A DNA stretch of 64,000 nt from JANNMJ01 sp031425525. GTDB taxonomy: Bacteria > Bacteroidota > Bacteroidia > Cytophagales > Hymenobacteraceae. The translations under genes were made by a program, and so were the position numbers. The stretch is taken from assembly GCA_031425525.1 (NCBI GenBank), contig JANPJM010000072.1, positions 1 through 64,000 of the forward strand, written 5' to 3'. A model generated the notes under the pieces. That model saw only the letters and a list, made by a program, of their open reading frames with translations, was not told the DNA's origin and made no database searches. This document shows positions 27,959-35,760 of this stretch, one piece after another (the stretch's first letter is position 1; each line of letters begins with the position of its first letter).

Positions 27959-29089
27959 TCAAAATACCTCCCCGTGCGTGAGGCGTACCAGCCCGTCGGC
28001 GGCCCACGGCACGGCGCGCAGCCCGCGCACCACGGCGGTGGTCAGCGCCGGCTGCCCGAAGAACCGCTGAATCGTGCGCCCCGCGAAGATGCGGAGCCGG
28101 AAATGCGCGTCCCAGGCGCGGGTGTAGGCAGTTTCGAGGTCGGGGCGCGGGGTGGTGCCGTCGAAATAGGTATTCAGCAGCCCGTGCAGCAGGTGGGCGG
28201 CGCGCATCCCCATACTCATCCCGTTGCCGCAGAGCGGCGCGATGGTACCGGCGGCATCGCCGAGCAGGAGCAAGTGGTTCTCGACGGGCGCCTTGCGGTT
28301 GAAGGTCACTTGCGAGATGGTGAGGGGGGGCTGAATGAGGCGTTCGGCGTTCGCCAGCCGCGCGGCGAGGGCCGGGTTGGCGCCTAGTACCGTGGCTTCG
28401 AGGGCCGCCACCGACCCGGCACGCTTCAGGTTGTCGGCCGTCGTGAGGTAGGCCATACAGGTGCGGCCGTCTTCCACGCGCGAGAGCCCGGCGTAGCCAT
28501 CGCGGAAATTGTGCAGCTCGATGAGGTCGGCGGGGAAATCGGGGAGCCGCAGATGGTGCTTGACCCCCACGTAGTTGCGCGCCGCATCGTGGCGGTTGGC
28601 GAGGTACGGCCGGTGCAGCTTGACGTCGAGGTTGGCGCGGCGGCCCCACGCCCCGGCCACCACCCGCGCCCGCAGCGGCCCGGCGCTGGTCTCGAGGGTG
28701 AAGGCATCGGCTTGCGCATCAAAAACCACATCCGTCACGCGCACGCCTTCGCGCACCTCGCCGCCGCGTGCCCGCACCACGTTCGCCAGAAACTGGTCGA
28801 GGAAAAACCGGCTCACCCCGATGCCGCCCAGCCCCAGCGGCCGGTGCAGGGCGGTGCCATCGGGCGCCGTCACGGTCAGCCGCCGGATTACGGGCAGGTG
28901 CAGGTCGGCGAGCGGCACGCCCAGGCGCGTCAGAAAATCGGCCGATTCGCGCGAGATGTACTCGCCGCACACCTTGTGGAATGGGTACGTTTCCTTCTCC
29001 AGCACCACCACCGAGCGCCCCGCGATGGCCTCCTGCACGGCCAGCGTAAGGCCCGCCAGGCCGCCGCCGATAATAACTGTTTGAAGCAC
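27959..29089 (-). CDS. FAD-dependent oxidoreductase, geranylgeranyl-reductase/halogenase-like
   Basis: 376 residues from a GTG at 29089 (LQTVIIGGGLAGLTL), so the FAD-binding GxGxxG begins at residue 7. Longer frames start inside the palindrome 29140-29223 and are not supported. Motifs: EKETYPFHKVCGEYIS (typical of the GGR/electron-transfer oxidoreductase family), second FAD motif LLLLGDAAGTIAPLCGNGMS. Such enzymes reduce isoprenoid double bonds or oxidise quinone-like or aromatic substrates; the substrate here is unknown. Single gene. Confidence 0.85.
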   Translation of the reverse strand: MLQTVIIGGGLAGLTLAVQEAIAGRSVVVLEKETYPFHKVCGEYISRESADFLTRLGVPLADLHLPVIRRLTVTAPDGTALHRPLGLGGIGVSRFFLDQFLANVVRARGGEVREGVRVTDVVFDAQADAFTLETSAGPLRARVVAGAWGRRANLDVKLHRPYLANRHDAARNYVGVKHHLRLPDFPADLIELHNFRDGYAGLSRVEDGRTCMAYLTTADNLKRAGSVAALEATVLGANPALAARLANAERLIQPPLTISQVTFNRKAPVENHLLLLGDAAGTIAPLCGNGMSMGMRAAHLLHGLLNTYFDGTTPRPDLETAYTRAWDAHFRLRIFAGRTIQRFFGQPALTTAVVRGLRAVPWAADGLVRLTHGEVF

Positions 29090-29139
29090 GGGAAGGAGCG
29101 GAGTGAGGTGGTGAAGTAAGATGAATAAGGCGCAGTAAA

Positions 29140-29223
29140 ACGTGGCGAGCACCATCCCGGTGCCGCGTGAGAGCGTAGCTGGCGTAATTTGATGACGCGG
29201 CACCGGGACGGTGCTCGCCACGT
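29140..29223. repeat. 28-bp near-perfect palindrome arms upstream of the FAD gene
   Basis: acgtggcgagcaccatcccg...gcg and its complement cgcggcaccgggacggtgct...cacgt, with a 28-nt loop. The spacer 29224-29335 also holds short actaaa words just before the McrB-like gene. Confidence 0.8.
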
Positions 29224-29335
29224 ATCCAAACTCAAGCAAGAAACCGCGCTCGCGGTTTTTGCGTGGTTACGTCCACCTTTGCATCGTTACGGGAAGCACT
29301 AAAAACTAAACCCTAAAAACTAAACTCTAACTCAA

Positions 29336-30625
29336 GTGCAACTCACCCGCGACCACATCCTCGCCGCCCTGGCCGAAATCGACCGCGAGCGCCCGCCGCT
29401 ACCGCGCTCGCTGGGGTACGACGTGGTGTTTCGCGGACGGTTGTACCCGCCGGTGCAGGTGATGCGTATTGCTCACCGCCTCGCGACGGGGATCGACGAA
29501 TGGCCGATCCCCGGCGGAGCGCAAACCAATAAGCTGCTCGAAGGCGCCGGGTTTACGGTGGTGAGCAAGAAACAGCTCGCACTGCTCAAAAACCAGCCGC
29601 TCGATTCACTCGAAGTGCCGCCCCCGCGCGATGCTACCGACGAGTTGGCGGTGCCGTTCAGCCCGTCGGTGCCCGCCGAAAAGCGCGCGTTTACACCACC
29701 GGAACCCGGCAACGGCCTGGCGGGTGTGCAGGAGCCCGGCCCGGAATGGCTTTTCGCCGACGACGGCCACGGCCCCGCCGCCCGCCTCGACGATCTGTTT
29801 CTGCCGCCAGCACGCTTCTACGCCCTCCTCGATTTGCTGCGCGACCGTAAGGCGCTCGTGCTGCAAGGCCCGCCGGGGACGGGCAAATCGTTGCTGGCGC
29901 GGCGCCTGGCCGGGGCGCTCACCGACGGCACACGTACGGAGGCGCTACAACTGCACGCCGCTTCCAGCTACGACGACCTGCTCATCGGCTACCGCCCGGC
30001 GCCGGGCGGTGGGTTTCAGTTGCGCGAGGGCGCGCTGCTGCGCCTCGCCGCCCGCGCCCACGCCGACCGCGCCCACGCCTACGTCCTGATTCTGGATGAA
30101 CTGACGCGCGCGCCCCCCGCCACCGTACTGGGTGAGGCGCTCACGCTGCTGCCCGCCGAAGCCCGCACCGCCGCGTACGCCCTGCGCCTACCGGCCGCCG
30201 CGCCCGACGCGCCGCGCTTTTGGCTGCCGCCGAACCTACACATCATCGCCACTCTCAACCCCGCGGACCGCACCTTGGCCCCGCTGGACTATGCGCTGCG
30301 GCGCCGCTTCGCCTTCGCTGATATCGGCCCCGAAACCGGCCCGCGCTTCCGGGCATGGCTGGTGGTGCGCGGCCTCCCGTCGGAGTTCGTGGAGCGCCTC
30401 GCCGATGCCCTCACAGCCGTCAATGAGGCCATTACCGCCGACCTCAACCTCGGCCCCGGCCTGCGGTTGGGCCACTCCTACTTCACCACCCCCGACCCCG
30501 CCGACCCCGCCGCGTGGCTAGCGCGCATCGTCGAGTTCGACCTCGGCCCCTTGCTCGATGAGTTATTTGCCGACGAGCCCGCTCTCGCGCAACGCCACCG
30601 CAAGCGGTTACTGGTAGAGGAATGA
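29336..30625 (+). CDS. McrB-like AAA+ GTPase with ScoMcrA-type N-terminal domain, no McrC
   Basis: 429 residues from a GTG. Residues 1-80 (LTRDHILAALAEIDRE...YDVVFRGRLYPPVQV...TNKLLEGAGFTVV) resemble the N-terminal head domain of ScoMcrA-type methyl-directed restriction proteins. Residues about 160-420 form an AAA_5 domain: Walker A GPPGTGKS, Walker B YVLILDELTRA, and NPADRTLAPLDYALRRRFAF, which parallels the NTADRS GTP-specificity signature of McrB. McrB normally works with the nuclease McrC, and none is adjacent. It may be an orphan regulator, pair with a distant nuclease, or be a MoxR-like chaperone. Host-like GC. Confidence 0.75.
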   Translation: MQLTRDHILAALAEIDRERPPLPRSLGYDVVFRGRLYPPVQVMRIAHRLATGIDEWPIPGGAQTNKLLEGAGFTVVSKKQLALLKNQPLDSLEVPPPRDATDELAVPFSPSVPAEKRAFTPPEPGNGLAGVQEPGPEWLFADDGHGPAARLDDLFLPPARFYALLDLLRDRKALVLQGPPGTGKSLLARRLAGALTDGTRTEALQLHAASSYDDLLIGYRPAPGGGFQLREGALLRLAARAHADRAHAYVLILDELTRAPPATVLGEALTLLPAEARTAAYALRLPAAAPDAPRFWLPPNLHIIATLNPADRTLAPLDYALRRRFAFADIGPETGPRFRAWLVVRGLPSEFVERLADALTAVNEAITADLNLGPGLRLGHSYFTTPDPADPAAWLARIVEFDLGPLLDELFADEPALAQRHRKRLLVEE

Positions 30626-30642
30626 ACAAGAAATGAGGCCTT

Positions 30643-30794
30643 CGCGCGGGGCTCTGCCCCGTGTGTCATATTCGCGGGCCTCTGGCCCGTCAGTAGCCCG
30701 CCGCACGTAGCCCGCCTGAACGAACGGGCTAACCGCGCGCCGGGCCGGGGCTGTAGCCCCGGAAATAGCCTACACGGGGCGGAGCCCCGCGCGA
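30643..30794. repeat. gcgcggggctctgccccgtgtg compound palindrome, copy B
   Basis: Colinear with copy A at 23601-23753 over its full length, with changes mainly in the middle. It lies between the convergent ends of the McrB-like gene and folP and may serve as their shared terminator. Confidence 0.9.
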
Positions 30795-30820
30795 ATGCCC
30801 GCGCACATCCCCCCATCGTC

Positions 30821-31681
30821 TCACTCGCCCCTCGCCAACCTTGTCACCGCCACCGCGTGCCGCGCCTCGCGCACATCGTGGACGCGCAACACATCGGCGC
30901 CATGCCACACGGCCAGCGCATGCAGCGCGGTGGTGGCGGCCAGCGCATCGGCGGGGGTAGGGCCGAGGCCGGGCGGGCGGTACGTCATCCCCTTGCGCGA
31001 GACGCCGATGAGCCACGGGAGTTCCAGCACGAGTTTTAGGTCGGGGAGGTGGCGGAGGAGCCAGTAGTTTTGGTCGATGGTCTTGGCGAAGCCGAAGCCG
31101 GGGTCGAGAATAAGGTCGGTGATGCCGGCGGCGCGGGCGGCGGCCACGCGCTCGCTGAAATAATCGATGAGCGCCACCAGTAAGCCGCCTTCGGCGGTGT
31201 AATCGGTCAGCGAATTCATCGTTTGCGGGGTGCCACGCGAGTGCATCAGCACGAGGGGTACGCCGGGGAAAGCGGCCACGGTGGGCAGCATCTCGGGGTC
31301 GGCGCGGGCGCCGGTCACGTCGTTGATGAGGTCGGCGCCTTCGTCGAGGGCGGCACGGGCCACGGCCGCCCGGAAAGTATCGACGGAGAGCAACGCATCC
31401 GGGAACGCCCGCCGCAGCGCGCGCACGGCGGGCACCACGCGCGCCAGTTCCTCGGCGAGGGGCACGTCGGGGGCACCCGGTCGGGTGGAATAGCCGCCCA
31501 CATCGAGCAGACCGGCGCCCTCGGCGAGAGCGGTTGCGGCGCGGGTCAGCAGGTCGGTATCGGCGCCGGCGGCCACCCGCGAGGCGGCGTAAAACGAATC
31601 GGGCGTGAGGTTGAGAATGGCCATCACCGGAATGTCGGCGAGGGCCACGAGGCGCGAGCGAAAGCGGATGGTTTGCGGCAC
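30821..31681 (-). CDS. folP: Dihydropteroate synthase
   Basis: 286 residues from a GTG. It condenses 6-hydroxymethyl-dihydropterin pyrophosphate with p-aminobenzoate in folate synthesis. Signatures: MAILNLTPDSFY, DVGGYSTRPGAPDVP, SVDTFRAAVARAALDEGAD, ILDPGFGFAKT and a C-terminal RVHDV. All catalytic loops appear intact. It is divergent from the DUF1599 gene, a pairing common in Bacteroidota. Confidence 0.95.
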   Translation of the reverse strand: MPQTIRFRSRLVALADIPVMAILNLTPDSFYAASRVAAGADTDLLTRAATALAEGAGLLDVGGYSTRPGAPDVPLAEELARVVPAVRALRRAFPDALLSVDTFRAAVARAALDEGADLINDVTGARADPEMLPTVAAFPGVPLVLMHSRGTPQTMNSLTDYTAEGGLLVALIDYFSERVAAARAAGITDLILDPGFGFAKTIDQNYWLLRHLPDLKLVLELPWLIGVSRKGMTYRPPGLGPTPADALAATTALHALAVWHGADVLRVHDVREARHAVAVTRLARGE

Positions 31682-31784
31682 GGGAGGGGCGGAACGGTTG
31701 GGCGCGGGGCGCGGCGGGCAGCGAAGGAACGACGCGCAAGCGGCACCTTTGTCGGGCCAAGCTCAACGCCGCGCGCCTTTCCGC

Positions 31785-32324
31785 TTGAATCCGCAGACGC
31801 TACCTCAATTTACCGCCGAAATTGCCCGCTGCCGCGAGCTGTTTCTGCTCAAAACCGCCGATTACGGCACCGCCTGGCGCGTGCTGCGGCCCACGTCCGT
31901 CACCGACCAGCTCTACATCAAGGCCCGGCGCATCCGCTCCATCGAGGAGAAGGGCACCCAGCGCGTGGCCGATGGCGTGGAAGACGAGTTCGTGGCGCTC
32001 GTCAACTATGCCATCATCGGGCTGATGCAGTTGGAATTGACTTCGGCCGACCCCGCCGAACTGCCGCCCGCCATCGTGGCCGCCGCCTACGACCGCCACG
32101 TGGCCGAAAACCTGCGCCTCCTCGACGCCAAAAATCACGACTACGACGAAGCCTGGCGCACGATGCGCCCATCGTCGCTGACGGATTTGATTTTGATGAA
32201 ACTCCACCGCACGCGCCAAATCGAAGACCAGGACGGCCAGACGCGCGTTTCCGAAGGTGTAGATGCCAACTACCGCGACATTCTGAACTACGCTGTGTTT
32301 GCCCTTATTCGACTGCGGGACTAG
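31785..32324 (+). CDS. DUF1599 family protein
   Basis: 179 residues from a TTG at 31785 (TTG AAT CCG CAG ACG), because no ATG precedes the conserved LPQFTAEIARCRELFLLKT. It contains a duplicated module: DYGTAWRVLRPTSVTDQLYI, and DYDEAWRTMRPSSLTDLILM, each followed by a helix with R-xx-I and an acidic D/E-x-x-Y-x-D. The repeated D-Y-x-x-A-W-R motif is diagnostic of DUF1599, thought to be nucleotide-related. It probably shares a transcript with the next gene, though a repeat spacer lies between. Confidence 0.88.
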   Translation: MNPQTLPQFTAEIARCRELFLLKTADYGTAWRVLRPTSVTDQLYIKARRIRSIEEKGTQRVADGVEDEFVALVNYAIIGLMQLELTSADPAELPPAIVAAAYDRHVAENLRLLDAKNHDYDEAWRTMRPSSLTDLILMKLHRTRQIEDQDGQTRVSEGVDANYRDILNYAVFALIRLRD

Positions 32325-32327
32325 GCT

Positions 32328-32421
32328 AGTGAGGAGTGAGGAGTGAGTGGTTGGGCTGTGCAGCTACTTGACACTCGTTACCGTATCAGGCGCTCAGCCT
32401 TACTCACTCCTCCCTCATCAA
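32328..32421. repeat. Inverted repeat of gtgaggagtgag words
   Basis: tgaggagtgaggagtgag (32330) and ctcactcctccctcatca (32403) are nearly complementary. It fills the spacer before the DoxX-like gene and ends with actcaaaactcatc words just before its ATG. Confidence 0.6.
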
Positions 32422-32447
32422 CAGTCACTCAAAACTCATCACTTCTT

Positions 32448-33572
32448 ATGTATTTACGCCTGTTGAGCCGCTTTTTCTGGATTCTCGTCGGCTCCGTGTT
32501 CATTTTTTCGGGGCTCATCAAGCTCAACGACCCCGTGGGGACGGCCATCAAACTCGAAGAATATTTCGAGGTCTTTGCGCACGATTTCGGCTCGTTTTTC
32601 CTATGGTTTCACGGGTTTTCGCGTTTCTTGAGCATCACGCTTTCGGCGGCGGAGGTTACGCTGGGCGTGGCGCTGCTGCTGCGATATCAGCTCAGAATCA
32701 CGCTGTGGGTACTGCTGGGGCTTACGGTCTTTTTCGGATTCCTGACCTTCTACTCGGCCGCGTTCAACAAAGTGACCGATTGCGGTTGCTTCGGCGACGC
32801 CATCAAACTCGCCCCCTGGACGTCGTTTTGGAAGGATATGGTGCTGCTCGGCGGCATCGTGGTGCTGCTGCGGACGCACGAGCGGTGGCTGAAATCGTAC
32901 AACCGCCGGCCGCTCATCGGCACCGTGTTGGTGACGACGGCGGCGGGCATTGCCGTGGGTATTGGCGTGTGGGCACTCGGTCATCTGCCCATCTTCGACC
33001 TGCTGCCGTACGCCCCCGGCAATAATTTGGGGCAGTTGATGCAGCCCGCCGAGCCTGCCCGCTACCGCTACACGTTCACCAAGCCCGACGGCTCAGAGGT
33101 GCAATCGGAGCAGTATCTGCTGGATTCGACCTTCAAATACAAGGCGATGCAGGTGCTGAATCCGGTGGAATCGAAACCGAAAATTACGGACTTGCGCCTC
33201 TGGAACGACGGCGTTGATAACTACGAAAAGGACCTCATCAAAGGCAACAAGCTCGTGCTGGTGATTCAGGGGTTCGAGCGCCTTGACCGCGACCGCATGC
33301 CGACCATCGCCGAGTTGCTGCGGCAGGCGCCGAAATCGTCGCGCCGCATCGAGCCGGTGATTCTGACGGCGATTTCAAAGGCCGATTTCGAGGCTTTCCA
33401 GCAGGAAAAAGGGTTGAACGCGCCGTACTATTTCGCCGACGCCACGGTGCTGAAAACGATGATTCGCTCGAACCCCGGCATCCTGTTGCTGCGCGATGGC
33501 GTGGTGGTGGGCAAGTGGCACTACCACGATTTGCCTAGCCTGCGCGGGCTGGAGAAGAAGCTGGAGCGGTAA
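32448..33572 (+). CDS. BT_3928-like DoxX/MauE membrane protein with thioredoxin-like tail
   Basis: 374 residues. The N-terminal half has about five membrane helices of the DoxX/MauE type (WILVGSVFIFSGLIKLNDPV; ITLSAAEVTLGVALLLRYQL) with a CGCFGD motif in a loop. The C-terminal half (about 200-374) looks like a periplasmic thioredoxin-fold domain: LVLVIQGFERLDRDRMPTIA, SNPGILLLRDGVVVGKWHYH. Likely a redox-linked membrane protein; this family sits beside folP/DUF1599 in many Bacteroidota. Confidence 0.88.
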   Translation: MYLRLLSRFFWILVGSVFIFSGLIKLNDPVGTAIKLEEYFEVFAHDFGSFFLWFHGFSRFLSITLSAAEVTLGVALLLRYQLRITLWVLLGLTVFFGFLTFYSAAFNKVTDCGCFGDAIKLAPWTSFWKDMVLLGGIVVLLRTHERWLKSYNRRPLIGTVLVTTAAGIAVGIGVWALGHLPIFDLLPYAPGNNLGQLMQPAEPARYRYTFTKPDGSEVQSEQYLLDSTFKYKAMQVLNPVESKPKITDLRLWNDGVDNYEKDLIKGNKLVLVIQGFERLDRDRMPTIAELLRQAPKSSRRIEPVILTAISKADFEAFQQEKGLNAPYYFADATVLKTMIRSNPGILLLRDGVVVGKWHYHDLPSLRGLEKKLER

Positions 33573-33574
33573 AA

Positions 33575-33674
33575 GGAGCGCGGGTCTCCGGCCCGCCCGC
33601 CGTGTTTGGGCGTACCTGCTCCGCCCCCTAGTCAACTACCGCATTGCTGCAAGCGGGCCAGAGGCCCGCGCTCC
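33575..33674. repeat. Palindrome of the gcgggtctccggcccgc family
   Basis: ggagcgcgggtctccggcccgc pairs with gcgggccagaggcccgcgctcc across about 55 nt. Related to 12189-12258. It sits between the DoxX-like and permease genes, ending 3 bp before the latter's ATG. Confidence 0.75.
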
Positions 33675-33677
33675 CTT

Positions 33678-34736
33678 ATGACTGCCTTCCTCCTGCGTCG
33701 CATCTTCGATGGCTTGCTGGTGCTGCTGGGCGTGGCGCTCACGGTGTTTGGGTTATTTGCCGTGTTGCCCGGCGACCCCGCCGCCCTTCTGGCCGGGCAG
33801 CGCACGGATGAAGCGACGCGCGCCGCCATCCGCACCGATCTCGGCCTGGACCGGCCCTTGCCGGAGCAGCTTGCGCGCTACCTCAACGACCTGGCGCCGG
33901 TGTCCGTCCACGCCGATTCCGAGGCCAACCGCGTCCGGTACGGCTATACGCGGCTCTTCGGCGTGGGCGGCGGCCGTGCCGTGGTGCTGAAAGCGCCGTA
34001 TTTGCGGCGCTCGTTCCAGAGCCAACGGCCGGTGCTGGGCATCCTGCTCGACCATTTGCCCGGCACGGCGGTGCTGGCGTTGGCGGCGCTCACGCTGGCG
34101 GCGGTGGTGGGTATCGGGTTGGGCATCGTGGCGGCGCTGCGGCCGTACGGCTGGCTCGATCAGGCGCTGCTCGCCACCACGGTGCTGGGGATTTCGGTAC
34201 CGAGCTTCGTGGCGGCCATCTTTATCGCGCTCACGCTGGGGTTTTATTGGGCGCCCTGGACGGGGCTGCCGCTCACGGGGCAGCTCGTCGAGATCGACCC
34301 ATTTACGGGGCCGCACCTGACGTGGCGCAACCTGGTGCTGCCGGCGCTGGCGCTCGGCATCCGGCCGCTGGCCGTCATTACGCAGCTTACGCGCAGCAGC
34401 CTACTCGACGTGCTGCGCCAGGATTACATCCGCACGGCCCGCGCCAAGGGGCTCAACACGCGGCAGGTCGTCGTGGGGCACGCGCTGCGCAACGCCCTCA
34501 ACCCTGTGGTAACGGCCGTGAGCGGCTGGCTGGCGAGCCTGCTGGCGGGCGCCTTTTTCATCGAGTACATCTTCAACTGGAAAGGCTTGGGCGCCGTGAC
34601 CCTGCGGGCGGTCGAAAACCTCGATTTCCCCGTCGTGATGGGCGCTACGCTCTTCGTGGCGGGGCTGTTCGTGGTGGTCAATATTGCCGTCGATGTGCTG
34701 TACGCCGTCCTCGACCCGCGCGTGAAGCTGGGGTGA
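33678..34736 (+). CDS. ABC transporter permease, DppB/OppB type
   Basis: 352 residues. N-terminal LLRRIFDGLLVLLGVALTVF, then LPGDPAALLAGQRTDE and LGLDRPLPEQ are the OppB N-terminal signature. The EAA-like loop ARAKGLNTRQVVVGHALRNA contacts the ATPase, and six membrane helices are visible. The C-terminal IEYIFNWKGLGAVTLRAVEN also fits. Family members import di/oligopeptides or nickel. The usual partner DppC, ATPases and binding protein are not here; they must be encoded elsewhere. Confidence 0.9.
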   Translation: MTAFLLRRIFDGLLVLLGVALTVFGLFAVLPGDPAALLAGQRTDEATRAAIRTDLGLDRPLPEQLARYLNDLAPVSVHADSEANRVRYGYTRLFGVGGGRAVVLKAPYLRRSFQSQRPVLGILLDHLPGTAVLALAALTLAAVVGIGLGIVAALRPYGWLDQALLATTVLGISVPSFVAAIFIALTLGFYWAPWTGLPLTGQLVEIDPFTGPHLTWRNLVLPALALGIRPLAVITQLTRSSLLDVLRQDYIRTARAKGLNTRQVVVGHALRNALNPVVTAVSGWLASLLAGAFFIEYIFNWKGLGAVTLRAVENLDFPVVMGATLFVAGLFVVVNIAVDVLYAVLDPRVKLG

Positions 34737-34750
34737 GGGCGGGGCCTATC

Positions 34751-34932
34751 AACGAACTCCCCCCCCGGAGGGGGGGAGGGGTGGGGGGACGCGCGTAGAG
34801 GGCGAATGCTCGGCCGACAGCTAGCGGGTTTCTTCGAGGCTTTGGTGCTTCTGCCCACGTTATCCACGGCTACCGTGGTCGCCCCACCCCGGCCCTTCGG
34901 GCCACCCCTCCCCCTCCGGGGTGGGGAGTTGT
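34751..34932. repeat. Inverted aactcccc..ggggag repeat
   Basis: aactccccccccggaggggg near the permease stop and cccctccggggtggggagtt just before the next gene are complementary. They enclose a spacer of about 120 bp with no gene. Confidence 0.6.
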
Positions 34933-34948
34933 TCTTTCGTCGCTTCTT

Positions 34949-35623
34949 ATGAAATATCGCCCTTCTATTTTAACCTGGCGGCTGGCAGCGCTCGGCGTGC
35001 TGGGGCTCGTGGCGTGGTACGCCCTGCACCAAACCAGCCGGGCCCCACGGGCAACGAGCAGCGAGCAACGCCCCAACTACTATCCGGCGCGCATCGCCAA
35101 AGATTCGGTGTGGCGCACCTCGCCCGACTCGCCGCTGCCCGATTCGCTGCGGGCGAAGTTTGCGGGGTTGGTGTTTTTCGAGCCGAACGATTCGTTCCGC
35201 GTGACGGCCACGTACACGGCGCTGTCCACGTTGCAGCCGGTGCTGGTGCCGCTCACGCACCGCGCGGCGCCGGAGCCGTACGTGCGCGTGGGGCGGCTGC
35301 AATTCACCCTAAACGGCCGTAGCTGCACGTTCACGGCCCTGCGCCGCCCCGCTGAACCGGCCGACGCGCCCCTCTTCATCCCCTTCCTCGACCGCACCAA
35401 CGGCGGCACCAGTTACGGCGGCGGCCGGTACCTCGATGTGCCCGCACCCGCCGTGGGTGCCGCCACCGTCACGCTCGATTTCAACCTGGCCTACGCCCCC
35501 ACCTGCGCCCACGTGCCGGGCTACGAATGCCCCGTACCACCCCCGGAAAACGCGCTGCCGGTAGCGGTGCGCGCGGGGGAAGCGGTTGTGCCACGTAACG
35601 CCCACCTCCTGCTTGGCGACTGA
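34949..35623 (+). CDS. DUF1684 domain-containing protein
   Basis: 224 residues with an N-terminal membrane anchor/signal (LTWRLAALGVLGLVAWYAL). The family core is clear: VFFEPNDSFRVTATYT, LFIPFLDRTNGGTSYGGGRY, VTLDFNLAYAPTC, then CPVPPPENALPVAVRAGEA, with conserved Cys and Asp residues. Function of DUF1684 unknown. The last nine residues (RNAHLLLGD) lie in the left arm of a REP-like hairpin (35594-35665), so the tail has been extended by repeat DNA. Confidence 0.88.
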   Translation: MKYRPSILTWRLAALGVLGLVAWYALHQTSRAPRATSSEQRPNYYPARIAKDSVWRTSPDSPLPDSLRAKFAGLVFFEPNDSFRVTATYTALSTLQPVLVPLTHRAAPEPYVRVGRLQFTLNGRSCTFTALRRPAEPADAPLFIPFLDRTNGGTSYGGGRYLDVPAPAVGAATVTLDFNLAYAPTCAHVPGYECPVPPPENALPVAVRAGEAVVPRNAHLLLGD

Positions 35624-35665
35624 CGCTCGGCGGCGCGCGGCGCCAAGCAGGAGCTTGGCGTTACG
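35594..35665. repeat. cgtaacgcc...ggcgttacg hairpin overlapping a gene end
   Basis: Left arm cgtaacgcccacctcctgct...ggcg and right arm cgccaagcaggagcttggcg...ttacg. The left arm encodes the C-terminus of the DUF1684 protein. Related to the palindrome at 9861-9882. The following 35700-35758 consists of gaattacg/cgtaattc words directly before the pheT ATG. Confidence 0.75.
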
Positions 35666-35760
35666 TTTTCGGGCGCCCACGTCCGACCTTTGCGCCTCGT
35701 TGGAATGACGAATTACGAATTAAGCCCTCGTAATTCCGCATTCGTAATTCGTAATTCAAA

